From assembly GCA_963693305.1 (NCBI GenBank), contig OY855908.1, positions 31,866,305 to 31,930,304 of the forward strand: DNA of 64,000 nucleotides, given 5' to 3'. This document shows positions 46,154 through 58,654 of the stretch, piece by piece. Both the position numbers and the translations under genes were made by a program. The notes beneath the pieces were generated by a model, which worked only from the letters and a program-made list of their open reading frames with translations, searched no databases and was not told where the DNA came from. Position 1 is the first letter of the stretch; each line of letters begins with the position of its first letter. Origin of the DNA: Meandrina meandrites (lineage: Eukaryota; Cnidaria; Anthozoa; Scleractinia; Meandrinidae).

Positions 46154-47349
46154 TTCAATTTCCAAAGATACGTTTGGTATCCCTGGTCGGAAAAGGTTTT
46201 CAACATGTGGAGTGGTGGTTTTGACAGTTAACGGTTAATATTTTTACGTTTAACGGTTAATTTCTTTCCGTTATGTTTAAATAAGTGTTAAAATTAATTT
46301 CCATTGCTTAAAACACAAAAACTAATTTCCATTGTTGTAGATAAAAGTTAAAAGTTAAATTCCCTTGTTATAAACCATAATATCTTAGGTTTCAGGACCA
46401 TTCTGGGACGGAAAGGTAATCTAGCCTATTTTATTTTAAATTACTGACTGTTAGCTCGCTCGATCCCCATCCCACTTTTCCGTTAGTTTTCGACAAATTT
46501 TCGATACCAAGTTATTTCAAAAACTGCGGGAGCAATTTTTTTTTTTAAGATGGACATTTTTATAGCCTGCGTTGCAACCGGCCGTGTCACATAATCCTCG
46601 GTATGGTCCGGTTTAGACTGTCTGTGACGCAGGCTATATTTCTACGGCTGACGGTGGAAATTGTTCAATTTTATGTTTTAAGGCTAAAGTTTTGGGGGCG
46701 CCCTGCAATTTTGTTCCTGTTACATGGTGAATTTCAGCCTGGGTTGAAACACAAAATATTTTTATGGCCGCCATTTTGTTTCGTTGAAAACACCATTACC
46801 GTGTATTCCCAAGCTCACTTTTCAGCCCGCGGGCTGAAATTTGAATCCGATAACATGAGGTTTTTCAGCCCGTTTGCCAAACCGGGCTACAAATGAATTT
46901 CAGCCCGGATGAAAGATTTAGCCCGGATTGAAACCTTCTTCATGTTACCGCAAACGTCTTTTTAAGAGGAAAATTGTTCTGGAAGCCGAGCAGAAGCTCA
47001 GCCCGGTTAACCGGGAGGAAATTCGCCATGTAATTGACCCCTTAATGTACTGTGGTTATAAACTGCGTTTCGTTTGCCCGCCCATGCAGCACAATAGTTA
47101 CTTTAAAAACTAATCATTTAATATCACGTGTCAAGTCACGCGTCCTTTGATGCAAAAAGGTCTTTCATTAAGAATACAAATATGTTTATTACAAATAGCA
47201 ACCATAATACAGAAAAAAAGAAAACAAAAGAGAAAAATTGGGACTCTGCAATCAAAAACACGGAAACAAATTGCGTTTACATAGAGAAACAAGTTTCATT
47301 ATCTTGTTAACTAGTTGAGAAACTGAGTTACCATTCTGAATGAAATTTA

Positions 47350-47563
47350 GGTAATCAATTGGTGTCCTAGATGCACCAAATGGATTTAGTGTTTATAGGA
47401 CACGGATCAAAATTCGAAAACGCATCGTAAAGCACCAAGACACCAGTCACAGACAAAGTCATATTCTAAAGTGTCTCGTTCTTAAAGACGCGTTTTCAAA
47501 TTTTGATTTGTGTCCTATATACACCAAATCCATTTGGTGCGTATAGGACACCGATTGATTACC
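47350..47563. mobile_element. 214-bp MITE with 8-bp target duplication
   Basis: Terminal inverted repeats of about 70 bp begin GGTAATCAATTGGTGTCC and end GGACACCGATTGATTACC. It is flanked by GAAATTTA on both sides (47342-47349 and 47564-47571). Locus A has the empty site with one GAAATTTA at 18905-18912. An 8-bp duplication fits hAT-type mobilisation. Confidence 0.93.
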
Positions 47564-48218
47564 GAAATTTAATACAAATAACTCCCAAATAACTCAACTT
47601 CGCAGGCATACCGGGGGTAAAGACCTGCGATGTTCTTTGTTGCTGGCGGCCTACGTTCACATGCGTGGGAACAGTATCCTAGGCATGTACCGGCGGCTAT
47701 GTCGCAGGTATGTTGGCGGCATATGAGAATCAGGCTTAAGTGGCACATTTGACAGACATGTTATCTTCTGCTTCTGAAATTATCGGCGCCATTTAGAGCG
47801 GTTTTCGGTTGAGTGTCGCAAAGTCAGAACCATTTATTATAACTCTGGACCGCACACAGGTAATCGATTAAGCCATTTATATGTCTCAAAGCAATTCAAA
47901 CACGTGTAGCCGCCACCCATGCGCGGGAAATCGCTTGTGTTAGCCAGTTACGATTGGTTTTGGTTTCACTTCTGATTGACTAAGGAAGTGCGAATTACTT
48001 TCGACACTCTGGTGAACACCGCTCTAACTCTTAACTGGAAATCATAACTGATGTTTTATGTCAATGTAATTCCTTTAAAGTAAAACACGAGCGAATTCGG
48101 AAACGCAGAAGGTGTTCGTACACCTCTAGTCACGGCTATATTCAGTTATGCGACTTTACATGTTGCAATATGCAAGCGTAATACTTGCACTGTTTAGCTG
48201 ATATCAGCTGTATCTTAA

Positions 48219-48470
48219 CCCTTAATATGCTAAGTCCGGATTATTCCGGGATTTGGAGGAATCTCCATTCAACCACTTGTGACGTCACGAATTTGCATGT
48301 CAGCAGATTCTTGGGATATGCAACTAATACCGGTTGAATAGATCTTTCCACAGGACTGTCCATTTTGCATTTCTGGCAAAGTTTAGAGAAATGTAGCACC
48401 GTAGCGCCAAAAAAATCAATTTAACGGTTAAAAAAACGTGTTTTTTGGAGTAAATCTAGCATATTAAGGG
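48219..48470. mobile_element. piggyBac-like MITE
   Basis: Inverted ends CCCTTAATATGCTA and TAGCATATTAAGGG. The left flank is TTAA and the right TTAT, close to the TTAA duplication of piggyBac elements. Confidence 0.75.
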
Positions 48471-48473
48471 TTA

Positions 48474-48714
48474 TACCCCATTCACACCAAAGCTTAAACG
48501 TGTTCAAATGTTGTTTAGTTAAACACGGTTTAAAATTGTTTTCTTCATGGAATTTGCTGACTGATGTTTATCGACTTCAAATTTAGCACAGTGAAAGCAC
48601 AACTTAGAGCATACTTGACCCTATGCAAAATTTAGTCTGTCAGTTGTCTGTTGCTGATTTTCATTTTCTTAAACCTAGTTTAACTAAACATGTTTTGTTG
48701 GTGTGAATCAGGTA
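48474..48714. mobile_element. PIF/Harbinger-like MITE
   Basis: Ends TACCCCATTCACACCAA and TTGGTGTGAATCAGGTA match at 15 of 17 positions; TTA flanks both sides. It adjoins the previous element directly, so one probably inserted at the edge of the other. Confidence 0.7.
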
Positions 48715-49106
48715 TTATTCAACATTCCATAATTGGTAGTTTATTTGAGAAGCTTCTATCCGAATTAGGTTTATACGTCTGTAATATATCATTCATCTAG
48801 CATCATAGAGCAAAGTCCTTTGTCTATTGAGGGTCGAAGAATAGTTCAGGGAAGAAGTCAGTAGAGCTGTTTTAGACGGTACAGTGTACAACCCGAATTT
48901 TTTTCTTGTAAATCAAAGATTACAACTTGCTTAGCTTATGATCACCGCATACGACAGGAAAACACGCATGCAAAAATTAATGCACAAATTTGCACCATCT
49001 ATATCGACCATAAAGTTACTGTTAACAGGATGGATGAAGCTTGGGGTCGGCAGGCATTGCACCGCCCTTCGGAGAGCCTGGCCGTCCACCTTAAACAGAA
49101 AAAAAA

Positions 49107-49290
49107 CTTAAGGCAGTGGCTGATCTAAGGTATTAAAAAAGCACAATGCTCGAAATGCGTAATATATTTCAGGCCTACTTCCTCCCGTATTGAGACAAGA
49201 AAAGGCCAACCTTTACTGTTTTGCTTACCTCCACCTTCACCCCCCCCCCCCCCCCCCCATTTTTTGAGTACCTATGGATCCGCCAATGAG
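49107..49290. mobile_element. MITE, colinear copy of 19864-20032
   Basis: Same ends (CAGTGGCTGATCTAAGG, GGATCCGCCA), with a C-run at 49239-49258 near its right side. Confidence 0.65.
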
Positions 49291-49417
49291 TCAATATTCT
49301 GCACATTATTTGTCTTTTGTCTAAGACAATAAAGCACCACGAAATAAATAAAGATGTCTTCTCACACTTTTACTCCACTAATGCTGTTCTAACTTTAGCT
49401 TGAAGATAAAGCAAGAG

Positions 49418-50599
49418 AACATGTGACCCTCTATGGGATTTGGGTTACTTTGGTGTTGACACGCGCACAACACGTTCGCACGGTTATAACACGACACGCT
49501 TATCCTATCAAGAACGTGAATATGTGCATATCTAATAGACAAAACAAAAGATAAGGTGTTCCGTGTTGATCGGTATTGTTCTAACTTGCTTGTCACGGAA
49601 AAGCTTTGTATTCTTGACAAGGTATGATAGGCTTTGTTACTTGACACGGCACGGCGAAAAGGCCTTGTGAATCGGCACGAATCGGTGAATCGGTACAAAA
49701 AGGCTTTGTTCTTGACACGGTACACTTCTCTGGCTTTTAGCGCGCAACATAGCTCAATTTCTTATCTAACATTATATTGACGATAACACAGCCGAGAAGA
49801 TACATAATAAACACTTAATGACTGGTCCCTCGGGAAACAGTTAATTTTGTTTCCCTCGAATCTCAATGTTTCCCGAGGCGCAACGAAGACATATAGACAA
49901 CGCAGACGAAGTCGGTCAACATTCGCGGGTAACAGTGCACTGTTACCCTCTGACGTCATAGATTTTGCAATGTTGTCCGCTTAGAGATTTTTGGCGGGAA
50001 GCAGTTTCATTGTTAGATGTCACGTGACCTCGAAGTAACCAATGAGAGCGCGCGCTGTTGGGGAAAAAATTCCAGCTATATAACAAGTAGACTTATCAAA
50101 TTTCCAGTTCGATAAGATATACCCTTGGTACGAAAAGCGAAGAACCCAAATATTTAGTGCCTTAGAGCCAGTTTCGATCATAGTGAGCACAAACGGGTGG
50201 ATACGCGCTAAACACTAAAGAGTGGTGTTGTTGCTCCGAGGTTGTAGTTCTTTCAAACAAGAGTAATCTGTGTGTTCATTTCACAAGCGCGATGGAATCG
50301 TAGCTTCTTTCTAGTGTTTCGGTCGTTGAACTATTGGATTTTTAATCACGATGCGCAAAGTATCTCAAAACAACAACAGTCGTTTACGACACTGAACAAA
50401 ATGACGGATTCGACGCCATGTTGACTTGTACGTTCTCGGTTCAGGCCCTCGCGGTTAAGTGACGAATGTTGCTATAACGATGCATATCCTTGTGTTTGTC
50501 CTTTGAATTTCAACTCTGAACGCTAAATTAGCATCGAGAGCGAGGACGACTATTCAGGGTTATCGGAAGAGGAAACAAGAGAGCTGGAGACGGTTTTAT
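49418..50599. other. Locus B-specific insertion of about 1.2 kb
   Basis: Locus A reads straight from CTGTTCTAACTTTAG into the minisatellite; here about 1.2 kb intervenes. It contains a TATATAA box at about 50075 and, near its end (50530-50605), a short frame reading ESEDDYSGLSEEETRELETV. This could be the 5' end of a transposon gene, but I cannot assign a family. Confidence 0.45.
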
Positions 50600-50845
50600 T
50601 AGAAAGCTATTGAGTAGTACTTTCATGTGGTACTGTTTATTATGCAATGCAAGGTGGTTGTAACTTTTTTAGTCTGTGGATGAATCCCTGGTGTATCACT
50701 GTGACCATTTACTGTAAATGAAAGCTGTTGTGTTGTACTTTCATGTGGCACAGTCTTTTGACTGTGCTAGGTGGTTCAATGTTTTAAGCCTGTGGATAAA
50801 CCCTAGTGTGTGACTATTCCACAGACTGAATGAAAGCTATGATAA
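50600..50845. repeat. Two diverged units of the 105-bp minisatellite
   Basis: Matches the array at 20143-21240 (CTTTCATGTGGTACTGTTTA, CAAGGTGGTTGTAACTTT), with two to three unit copies that differ strongly from each other. It is the unexpanded counterpart in locus B. Confidence 0.8.
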
Positions 50846-51265
50846 AGCTTTTCCTCTATTCCAACATACGAGAGCACATCAGGCCGTTCGACGGGAATAT
50901 TTTTTTCAGTTTCTGTAAAGAAATCAAACATAATGTTTTAAATACAATCGTCTTATCTTTTTGACCTGGTTTGTTTTAGTACTCGCGTCTGCCCTTTTAT
51001 TAAGCGACCGTAAGATGAACTGATGCAGTGATCGTAACATTGAGGCACCGTATGACACAGTTTTCTTTCTCCTGATTGGTTAAATATTCCGGTATCGTTC
51101 TTTCATAAACAATAGCCCTTAACACCAACATCCGTTAGAAATCAATAAAATCGTCAAAATTGATAATATCGATTGACACACCAACAAGATTTATCGATTT
51201 TCACTGATATGTTAACAACACACAAAAAGAGTTTCTCTAATCTTTTTGCCAGTGCTCGTTCCGTC

Positions 51266-54200
51266 ATGAATCTGATAATTTACTTTTCGATGGCAATGTT
51301 GTACACCATTACTGCGAAGAAAGGTAAGAATTCTTAAATTTGTTTTATTAAACCTTTCTTTGTAATTAAAGTTATGGTTTTCAAAGATACTTTGAAACCC
51401 CTATTTCTGTTAATTTAAAAAATAAACCCGTATATAAAACCATCAACAATATTTAAACAGAGGCGTGATGTCTCGATTTGAAATGTCGTTATGTTTCGAA
51501 CAATAAAACTTTATAGATAGCTGGGATAAAATGTTTCAAACTAGAAAATAAAAAGAATAGGTGAATCGTTAACCAGACGTTTGTGAAAGAAAACACACAG
51601 AGCAAAAAAAATAATAATAATAAAAAAGCTCCGGGAATTTGGCAAGTTTTCCCAAGCTAGTGCCACTTCAGCATATGCTTTGTGATGTTAACGTTATTAC
51701 AAACAACCGTTAGTGGAGATTCCTTCGCGCGTGATTTCGAAGTCACAATTATATTTGAACAAGTAATATAATGTGTAATTTCTAATTCAAAAATGACGGT
51801 CAACTCGCGTATAAATGCTTATTTTAAACGAAAAAGAGGTTTGTTCTAACTGTTTAAAGAGTAGTTTCTAAAGCTAGAAGAAAATATGTGATACAGTTTT
51901 TAAAAAAATATAAACTTGACAAGGTTATCTTAGTATTTTAAGGTTTATCAGGTTTCAGGGTAAAAGTGTGAATTACACAGGTGAAAATGACACGACACTA
52001 CTATACAGACCGAGCAGTTTGTTCCAGTCAACGCTGGATATTTAAAGACATTTTAAGCAGTCGCAAAAATTAAAAAAAAATCCCGTATCCCGCTAATTTT
52101 CGTAAAGATTCCCGTATCCTGATCCATAAAAACACGAAATCCCGCTCCCGCTCTTACTTGGTATTCTCGCTCCCCGTTCCTGTTTTTAGTTCGCATCCCG
52201 AATATCACCACAATAATAAGCCAAACCTATTGTGGGCCATCTTGTCTTGATTGCAGGATGTTGCGCGGAGTTTATTTTGAGAAAATAAAAAAATATATAT
52301 TACCAACGAATCGAAAAAGGGTAGATAGTCAAAATTCTCTCCAGCATTTGTGGTTCGATAGTAATTGAAACCAAAATGTGAAATTTGTGTTCCTCTGTTG
52401 AATGCGATGAAACAACTCTTCGACTCTCTTGTTGTTTGGAGATTTCCGTAATTTTAGAAGCATCTTTACATAGTTTGTTCCTATAAGATTTTCTTGTTTG
52501 TGACTCGGGATGCACGAAGGTGTTCAAGGAAGGTTTTCAAAGAGTCGCACTAGAAATTAAAAACCCATAAGAAGCTGTCAAATTCTGTTCTTAACATCAC
52601 GCTATATCTACCACCCCTCAAAACCAATCATGACATAACAACGAATACGATAAAATCTGGTGTATTGTGCCGTAGTAGGCCATTACAGAGAACTGTTAAA
52701 CTCTTTGGAGTCTTGTCAAAATCCAATATGGCGAACGTCTTAACAGAAAAAAACGTGTCGTTTAATCCGGCGCCTGTGAGTGTTGAAAGTAAAAAGCGTA
52801 TCTTATTAACCAAGGGTGAAGGTCATATTGGACCATATTGGGAGGATCGAACGCAGCCAGGTCCGAACAAAAAAAGTACTACAAGAGAATTTGATGGTGT
52901 TCCTTCAATAAACTTGAAAAGTAAATAGAAAAGCCAACAGTAAGCAGTTTGTGAGAGAGTACTAACCGTGGTAGCCACATGTAAACCTGCATTATCATGT
53001 AACGCCTTATCGTGAGAACTACCTGAAGTTGTAAGTAGTTAATATTTACAAGGGCAACAGACTTAATTGCCTGTGATGCAATAACCTAGATTAGTAAATA
53101 CCACACAAGTAGGGAATGCTTTTCGCGCGCTCTAATTGGCCGATTTACTCGGAGGTAATAAGCAAAGTTCTATTCACCTCCGAGCAGCCGAAGAGAAACA
53201 AAATGGCTTCCCGTGTCGCTTTGGTTACCGAAAGTAATGTTTTGATCCACCAGTTATTCAGCTTCTGTGGTATATACTAAAACGATTATTCACCTCAATG
53301 TCGGTGAAACAGGTGGATATTCACCTTTACTTCGGTGAATAATTGTTAAATAGCAAATAAGCTCATTGGAAAAGGCAATAGAGCAGTTTTCACTTGAGTA
53401 TAGAAAGTAATTCGCGTTTGCATTGGTTTTGCATTACTAGACTCAGTGATTGGCTTAAAAAACTCGTGCCACTTTCTCAACCAATCAGAAGTAAAACCGA
53501 AACCAATCAAGACTCGCTGGCGCACGTTTTCTCGCGCTTTGTGGCGGCTACATGTATTTGCTTCGAGTTTTGATTGGTTCACTGGTTTGTCTGTGTCCTT
53601 TGTGATTGGCCAGAGTGATTACTTTGGTTTTGGTTTTACGACACTCATTTGAAAACTGTTCTAGCAGTCTAGGATTAGTCATCATTGTTCTTCGGTTACA
53701 CCCTCGGCAGTGCAACGCTGGTAAAGCTCCTGAGCTTTACTGGGAAATAAGACATTTATTACACGACTTTATAGTTGAAAACGATCTGTGGAAGTTTTAC
53801 CTGGTTCAGCACTAAGAAAATATCGCTCAGGCTGATTAGTTATTGACCCTTTTAACTGTTAAAGTATTAAATAAAGTGGAATTTCTCCCTTATTGATGTT
53901 TTTTTGGCTGTTTACAGCAAAAGAGGTAGCATTTTCCACACTTATGCTTTGTCCAAAAGTAAGATCTAATAGGACCCATTTCAAACTAAGCACAAATTCA
54001 AATTTGTGTTAATATTAGGGTTTGAAGATAATGTAGATGGAACATTTTATGCTGGCGAAGGTTAAGGAAAGGCGTGAATAAATTTTTTCTTAATATGAAT
54101 GCCAAAAGCAGTTACTGGAAATGGCTTGCAAATATTAAAGATGAAAGAAATTAAGCCTCCTTGTAAAATAACTTCTTATAGGTAGTTTAAGAAGCCAGTT

Positions 54201-57200
54201 GAGACTTGGATTAGTAAGCTTTTTTCCTTAATTATGTCGCAGAGCACGCTACGTTGCTGTTTGTGGGAGACATTTCCTTCTCAGGCCCGGTGAAATATTA
54301 CGTGGAACACAAGTATCACACATATAATGACTCGTTCAATGACGTGACACGATACATCAGAGAAGCTGATATTTCAGTGGGTAATTTGGAGTCTCCTTTT
54401 GTCAGCAAAAATGTATATCGCCACATGTACAATGGAAAAAAGTTAATGATACTAGAAGCCAGTCCGAAGGCCGCCAAAGCATTAAGGTAAAATTGCCATC
54501 CGATATTCAAGCCAAACAAAAGCTAAAATAAATTGAATAGCTAATTGTATCACCGAAACTCTCACTACGGTCTTCCTTCTACTATGTACAGACCGTCACT
54601 TTGCTCGGCTCGGCTAATAAGAAAGCAAATGTTATTCAAACCCTTAGTTCATATTATGAAGCCATTATAAAAGAAGACCTCATATACTAAAGCCAACTGT
54701 CGTACAGTTCTCTAGACTGTGGAAAGCCATTGACAGCCATAATTCTCTGCTTCTGCCCAGATTTGCAGGGTTTGATGCTGTCACAGTCGCCAACAATCAT
54801 TTAAACGACTTTGGTTCAGAAGGTGGAAACTTTACTGTGGACGTTCTAAAAAAGACAGGGATACAATATTTTGGTGTTACTTACGGAAAATATGACACTT
54901 CTCAGGTACAGTAACATAGAGAGAAATCTGAAACAATTTCTTTTCGTCTTGGAAGCTTCGGAAGGCGGAGGAAGAGGAAGGCTATAATTGGTATAAATGG
55001 CCGGTATATTCAAGGGAATGCAGGATTGTTTTCAAATATATCGGCTTACATCTATAAACATTCTTGATCACAATTATAACAAAATTCTCGAATCTGATTG
55101 GTTCTTAGCACGCCCTATTTTTTACCAAATTGGAGCGCGCGCGGCTAAAGTGTCCAATAACAAACTGTCCAATAACAAAGTTCGCGTGCTGCGCATGCGC
55201 GCGCTCTTTATTCGGTTCCTTGTTGTGACTGAATACTCCTTGATATTCCTAAAACCTTCAGCTTCAAGAATGGCTTTTTTGCCTTAGTGATGATAAGTCC
55301 TTAGTAGGCTTCGCTTTATCTAAATTTTTTCTCAAATTTTGTTATACTTATGATTAATTGATAATAGGACTGAGTGTCGTCCAATTCTGTCCGTAATCAC
55401 ACTCGTGATTAAACAAATCGGACTCCCGCTACGCGGTCGTCCGATTTTGTTAATCACTCGTATGATAACAGACCGAATTGGACTCCACTCAGTCCTATTA
55501 CCAATACTTATCTTCTGTTATAGGAGCCTTTGATCTTGGAAAGAAATGGAATCAAGATTGGGTTTCTTGGTTATTGTGACATCATATCCAAAAACAAAAA
55601 CTGCACCGAAATAAGAATGCTGTTCAGCTCTGGTCCTGCCATTTATCGAGATGACATCGCCACAAGAGACGTCAATAAGCTAAAACAGGTTTTACTGAGG
55701 TTTATTTTAAATATTAAACTTTGCACAGTCCAAACTTAAGTTAGAAACACCTTAGTGGAGATCTTAAGGGTGCGGTTCAGCCGTCACTTCATTGATGTAC
55801 CAAGCGTTGTAATACATTTGAGTTCGACTTTGGAGTTATAATTGTTACTGAACAGACGGCGTAGACTATTTAAACCACGAGTGATCGAGCGATCATAGCG
55901 CAAAGCGGTATGGACGCAAGTTATGGAAGTGTTCATGACTTTATTTTGTAGTTACAGAATGGAGTCACTGGAAGATAGCCAGGGTGTAGTGAACCCGTCT
56001 CGGTCACTTTTCAAATTATAGTTAGGTGTATTTTCCTTCCTCTGCACCAAATAAAAAAGGACACCTTCGAAGAGAATCCATCGAACAACTTTTTTTTCTT
56101 ACAAAACCTTTTTTTAGTTAGAAAGTCGAGGCTTATATCGTCCAATTTGCCAAAAGCCTACATCGAGATAAGAACGTTTTTTTGCAATAAACGCCAAGAA
56201 AACAATTTGGTCTTCAAGAACTTTCAGTCTAATTAAGCCGACATTTTTAACTGAACTGAAGGTTTTTCGGCTCAAAATTCCAAGAGCGCAAAACACTAAT
56301 GCGGATATTTTAACTTCCAAAGGCTAACGTGGACATTATAATCGTCCTTATGCATTATGGTGAGGAACGTTACTTGCGTCCACTGCCCTATCAGCATCGT
56401 ATAAACAAGCATCTGATGTCCCTTGGTGTACAAATCATTATCGGAGCCCATCCGCACGTGCTACAACCACATTGTATTAAGGACAACAAGCTTATAGCAT
56501 ACAGTTTGGGGAATTTCTTGTTCTACCCGAACCGTCCTATGGGTGTTAGCAATCCGGTAATGTAAAACAATAATCATAGAATTAAGACGTTCCCAAATAA
56601 AATCTTTTACTGTTTTATGAGTGAAGTGATTCGTGACAAAATTATTTTTATCTTATTCTTTATTATTATCCTTCGTATTTCCTTTTTCCTCTACTTTAAA
56701 TGATTTCTCTGCAGTTTGCTAACGATCCACCCGTTGCTTTCTTCCTCAGAATTTGTATGGACAATTTGGTATGAAATCCAATAAACTGTTAAGAGAATCC
56801 TACGAACACTTTGTCCTTGGTAACAGTGAAAATTTGAAAGAGTCTCAGATGCTAAAAGTTACTATCTCAAGGTAAATAGTACTTTAATAAATTTTATATG
56901 GTCATTTGGTCTACAAATTTCTTTTTATGGTTTACGAAAGCAATTAGAATGTTATTTCAACAATATATGGCTTGATAAACCCAGCCATTAAAGCGTTTGA
57001 ATATTTTTTCTCACAAAATTTGTGTATCCAACATATTTGGCATTAATGACGTCTACACTGAGTTGCACAAAAATAACCTTTAGTTTTAGATGAAGATTTA
57101 AAACTTTTTCTTTTCAGGTTTTCAACCCATTACCGTTAAACTATCACAACATTCATTGACGAAGAAAATGCCTTTTTAAATATTTGCAACAATTGTTCAT

Positions 57201-57229
57201 TACAATTAATAATAATAACAATAAAAATA

Positions 57230-57270
<41 letters not shown>

Positions 57271-57720
57271 ATTGATAATGATAATGATAATGATGATGAT
57301 AATAACAATAAATAATAAAGCAGATAACGGTAAAAGATTAAACAAATAAATTGCATTACGAAACAGTCAGGTTTCTAATCAGTTATACATGCAGTATTCA
57401 GTTGCTTTACCGTACTTCCTCCACAAGAGATCTGACAACAAGGTTCAGTTTTGTGTCTACATTGAGTCGCGTAATGAAATGTACAGCCTGCGTGCGGTTC
57501 ATTTAAAAGAGCTTAATATAATTTCATTTCTGCTTTGAAGTTGTTTTATTTTAATTTTTGTTGTTTTAGGAATGGTATTTTGGAAGCAAAATATCTGCCT
57601 CTAAAGATTGCATTTGATCATAAAACCAAGCGAATTCATCCTGAGCCTAAAAGGAACGCGAAATGGATTACTGTTTGTGGAGTCGAGGATAAGCAATGCC
57701 AGGAATGTCACAAGAGTTAA
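51266..57720 (+). CDS. pgsAA: CapA/PgsAA-like poly-gamma-glutamate synthase subunit, seven exons
   Basis: Exons: 51266-51323, 54243-54486, 54761-54905, 55524-55688, 56323-56556, 56750-56871 and 57570-57720; all junctions GT/AG and in phase, giving 372 residues. Residues 1-19 look like a signal peptide (LIIYFSMAMLYTITA). The PGA_cap metallophosphoesterase-like domain follows: FVGDIS (D29), VGNLESP (67-71), VANNHLNDFG (110-119), IGFLGYCD, HYGEERY (H215), IIGAHPHVLQP (H247, H249) and AYSLGNFLF. The Cys-rich end is TVCGVEDKQCQECHKS. Cnidarians are known to have acquired a bacterial PGA synthase gene, linked to poly-gamma-glutamate in nematocysts; introns and signal peptide show domestication. Intron 1 is 2.9 kb and holds two MITEs. 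No defect seen. Confidence 0.88.
53091..53283. mobile_element. MITE in CapA intron 1
   Basis: Ends TTAGTAAATACCACACAAG and GTGGTATATACTAAAA are inverted. An inverted relative is at 62125-62308, in an intron of the convergent CapA gene. Confidence 0.8.
53379..53665. mobile_element. MITE of about 287 bp in CapA intron 1
   Basis: Ends TAGAGCAGTTTTCACTTGAG and CTCATTTGAAAACTGTTCTA are inverted repeats with five mismatches. The interior has paired GATTGGTT and AACCAATC boxes. Confidence 0.7.
55363..55505. mobile_element. Palindromic MITE in CapA intron 3
   Basis: Ends AATAGGACTGAGTG and CACTCAGTCCTATT; the core CGGACTCCCGCTACGCGGTC is flanked by inverted AAACAAATCGGA and TCCGATTTTGTT. It is the same family as 17560-17695, in opposite orientation. 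Confidence 0.85.
57207..57320. repeat. (GAT)n/(AAT)n microsatellite
   Basis: About 15 ATG/GAT trinucleotides flanked by AATAAT and GATAAT variants in the last CapA intron. Confidence 0.97.
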
Positions 57721-57742
57721 AACAAGATCATGAAGATTAAGA

Positions 57743-57934
57743 TATGTCCAGGATTGAACGCTAATGACATGCATGCTCTTTATAATAAGCATCACAAAGT
57801 GTCCTCCCTGTTAAAAGTTCACCTAAACACATATAATTCTGTCAAATATGAAGTAGTATAAAAATGGTCAAAAATCCAGTCATACATGAAGTACTTGCCA
57901 AACAATACTGCGTTTAATCCTGGACATAAGTGTG
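57743..57934. mobile_element. MITE 3' of CapA gene 1
   Basis: Inverted ends TATGTCCAGGATTGAACGC and GCGTTTAATCCTGGACATA, 18 of 19 matching. It is the uninterrupted relative of 18187-18567. Confidence 0.85.
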
Positions 57935-58472
57935 AAGATTATAAATCTTCTTACTTTTGGCCATTGTTATAGAGGCCTAGTTTCATAGTATTATCCTATT
58001 GTAAACTTGAATTTAACGTTTCACTTTCTCTCCTCTCTCCTATTTTTCTTTTTCCGACTGATGCCAGTAACGACTTGTCATCACTCTAAAGAACGTTTTG
58101 TTAATTTATTGTAGATGTTGTTTTGCAACGATTCCGTTAGTTTAATGTGGTTAGTATAATATAAGCTAATAGTAAGTAGACCATTCTAGTTTTGTAAGTA
58201 ATGTACCATTGTAAGAACCTTCTGAATGTTGAAAGTAATGTACTGTTCGCAGTGTTGGTAATGTTGGTAATGTTGCGTCGGTTAAAGTGCTACTATGATC
58301 AAATTTTCATCCCTTGCAATTATAGACGTATCATAAAGAATTCCACGAAAGATTTAAAATGCCGTTGTTTTATTAATTCCGGAGATATTTAAGCTTTAAA
58401 AATGTGAAAAATATGCAAATTAGGGGACTGATTACTCGACTCAATTTAAGTCATAGAGTTATCTTAGGCAAT

Positions 58473-58654
58473 GCAATAGGCCAGTTTCGTACTCTCGCTT
58501 TTGAACTGGAACTAGCATGCAATGGAGGCTAATGCGGGGGAATATCATTAAAAACAGCTTCATCTCATTTGCATTAGAAAAGATTTACCCGCATTAGCCT
58601 CAATTGCAAGCTAGTTCCAGTTCGATACCGAGAATACGAAAATGGCCTATTTGC
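58473..58654. mobile_element. Hairpin MITE
   Basis: Arms of about 60 bp: AATAGGCCAGTTTCGTACTC and GAACTGGAACTAGC are mirrored by GCTAGTTCCAGTTC and CGAAAATGGCCTATT; the inner GAGGCTAATGCGGG pairs with CCCGCATTAGCCTC. Confidence 0.85.

Larger units (their letters stand above)
46154..49400. other. 3' flank of locus B, colinear with 15479-20160
   Basis: Shared blocks include 17440-17570 with 46300-46440, 17989-18185 with 46705-46935, 18600-18920 with 47080-47580 and 19350-20130 with 48720-49400. No gene; differences are mostly MITE insertions in one copy or the other. A short hairpin (ATAGCCTGCGT / ACGCAGGCTAT) sits at 46562-46640. Confidence 0.75.

Noticed and set aside
52665..52928. 87-codon frame in CapA intron 1
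   Set aside because: No recognised domain, no splice borders in phase with neighbouring exons, and no second copy to support selection.
51266..57720. Bacterial contamination as source of the CapA-like genes
   Set aside because: The genes have many GT/AG introns, a eukaryotic signal peptide exon and the same MITE families as the rest of the window.
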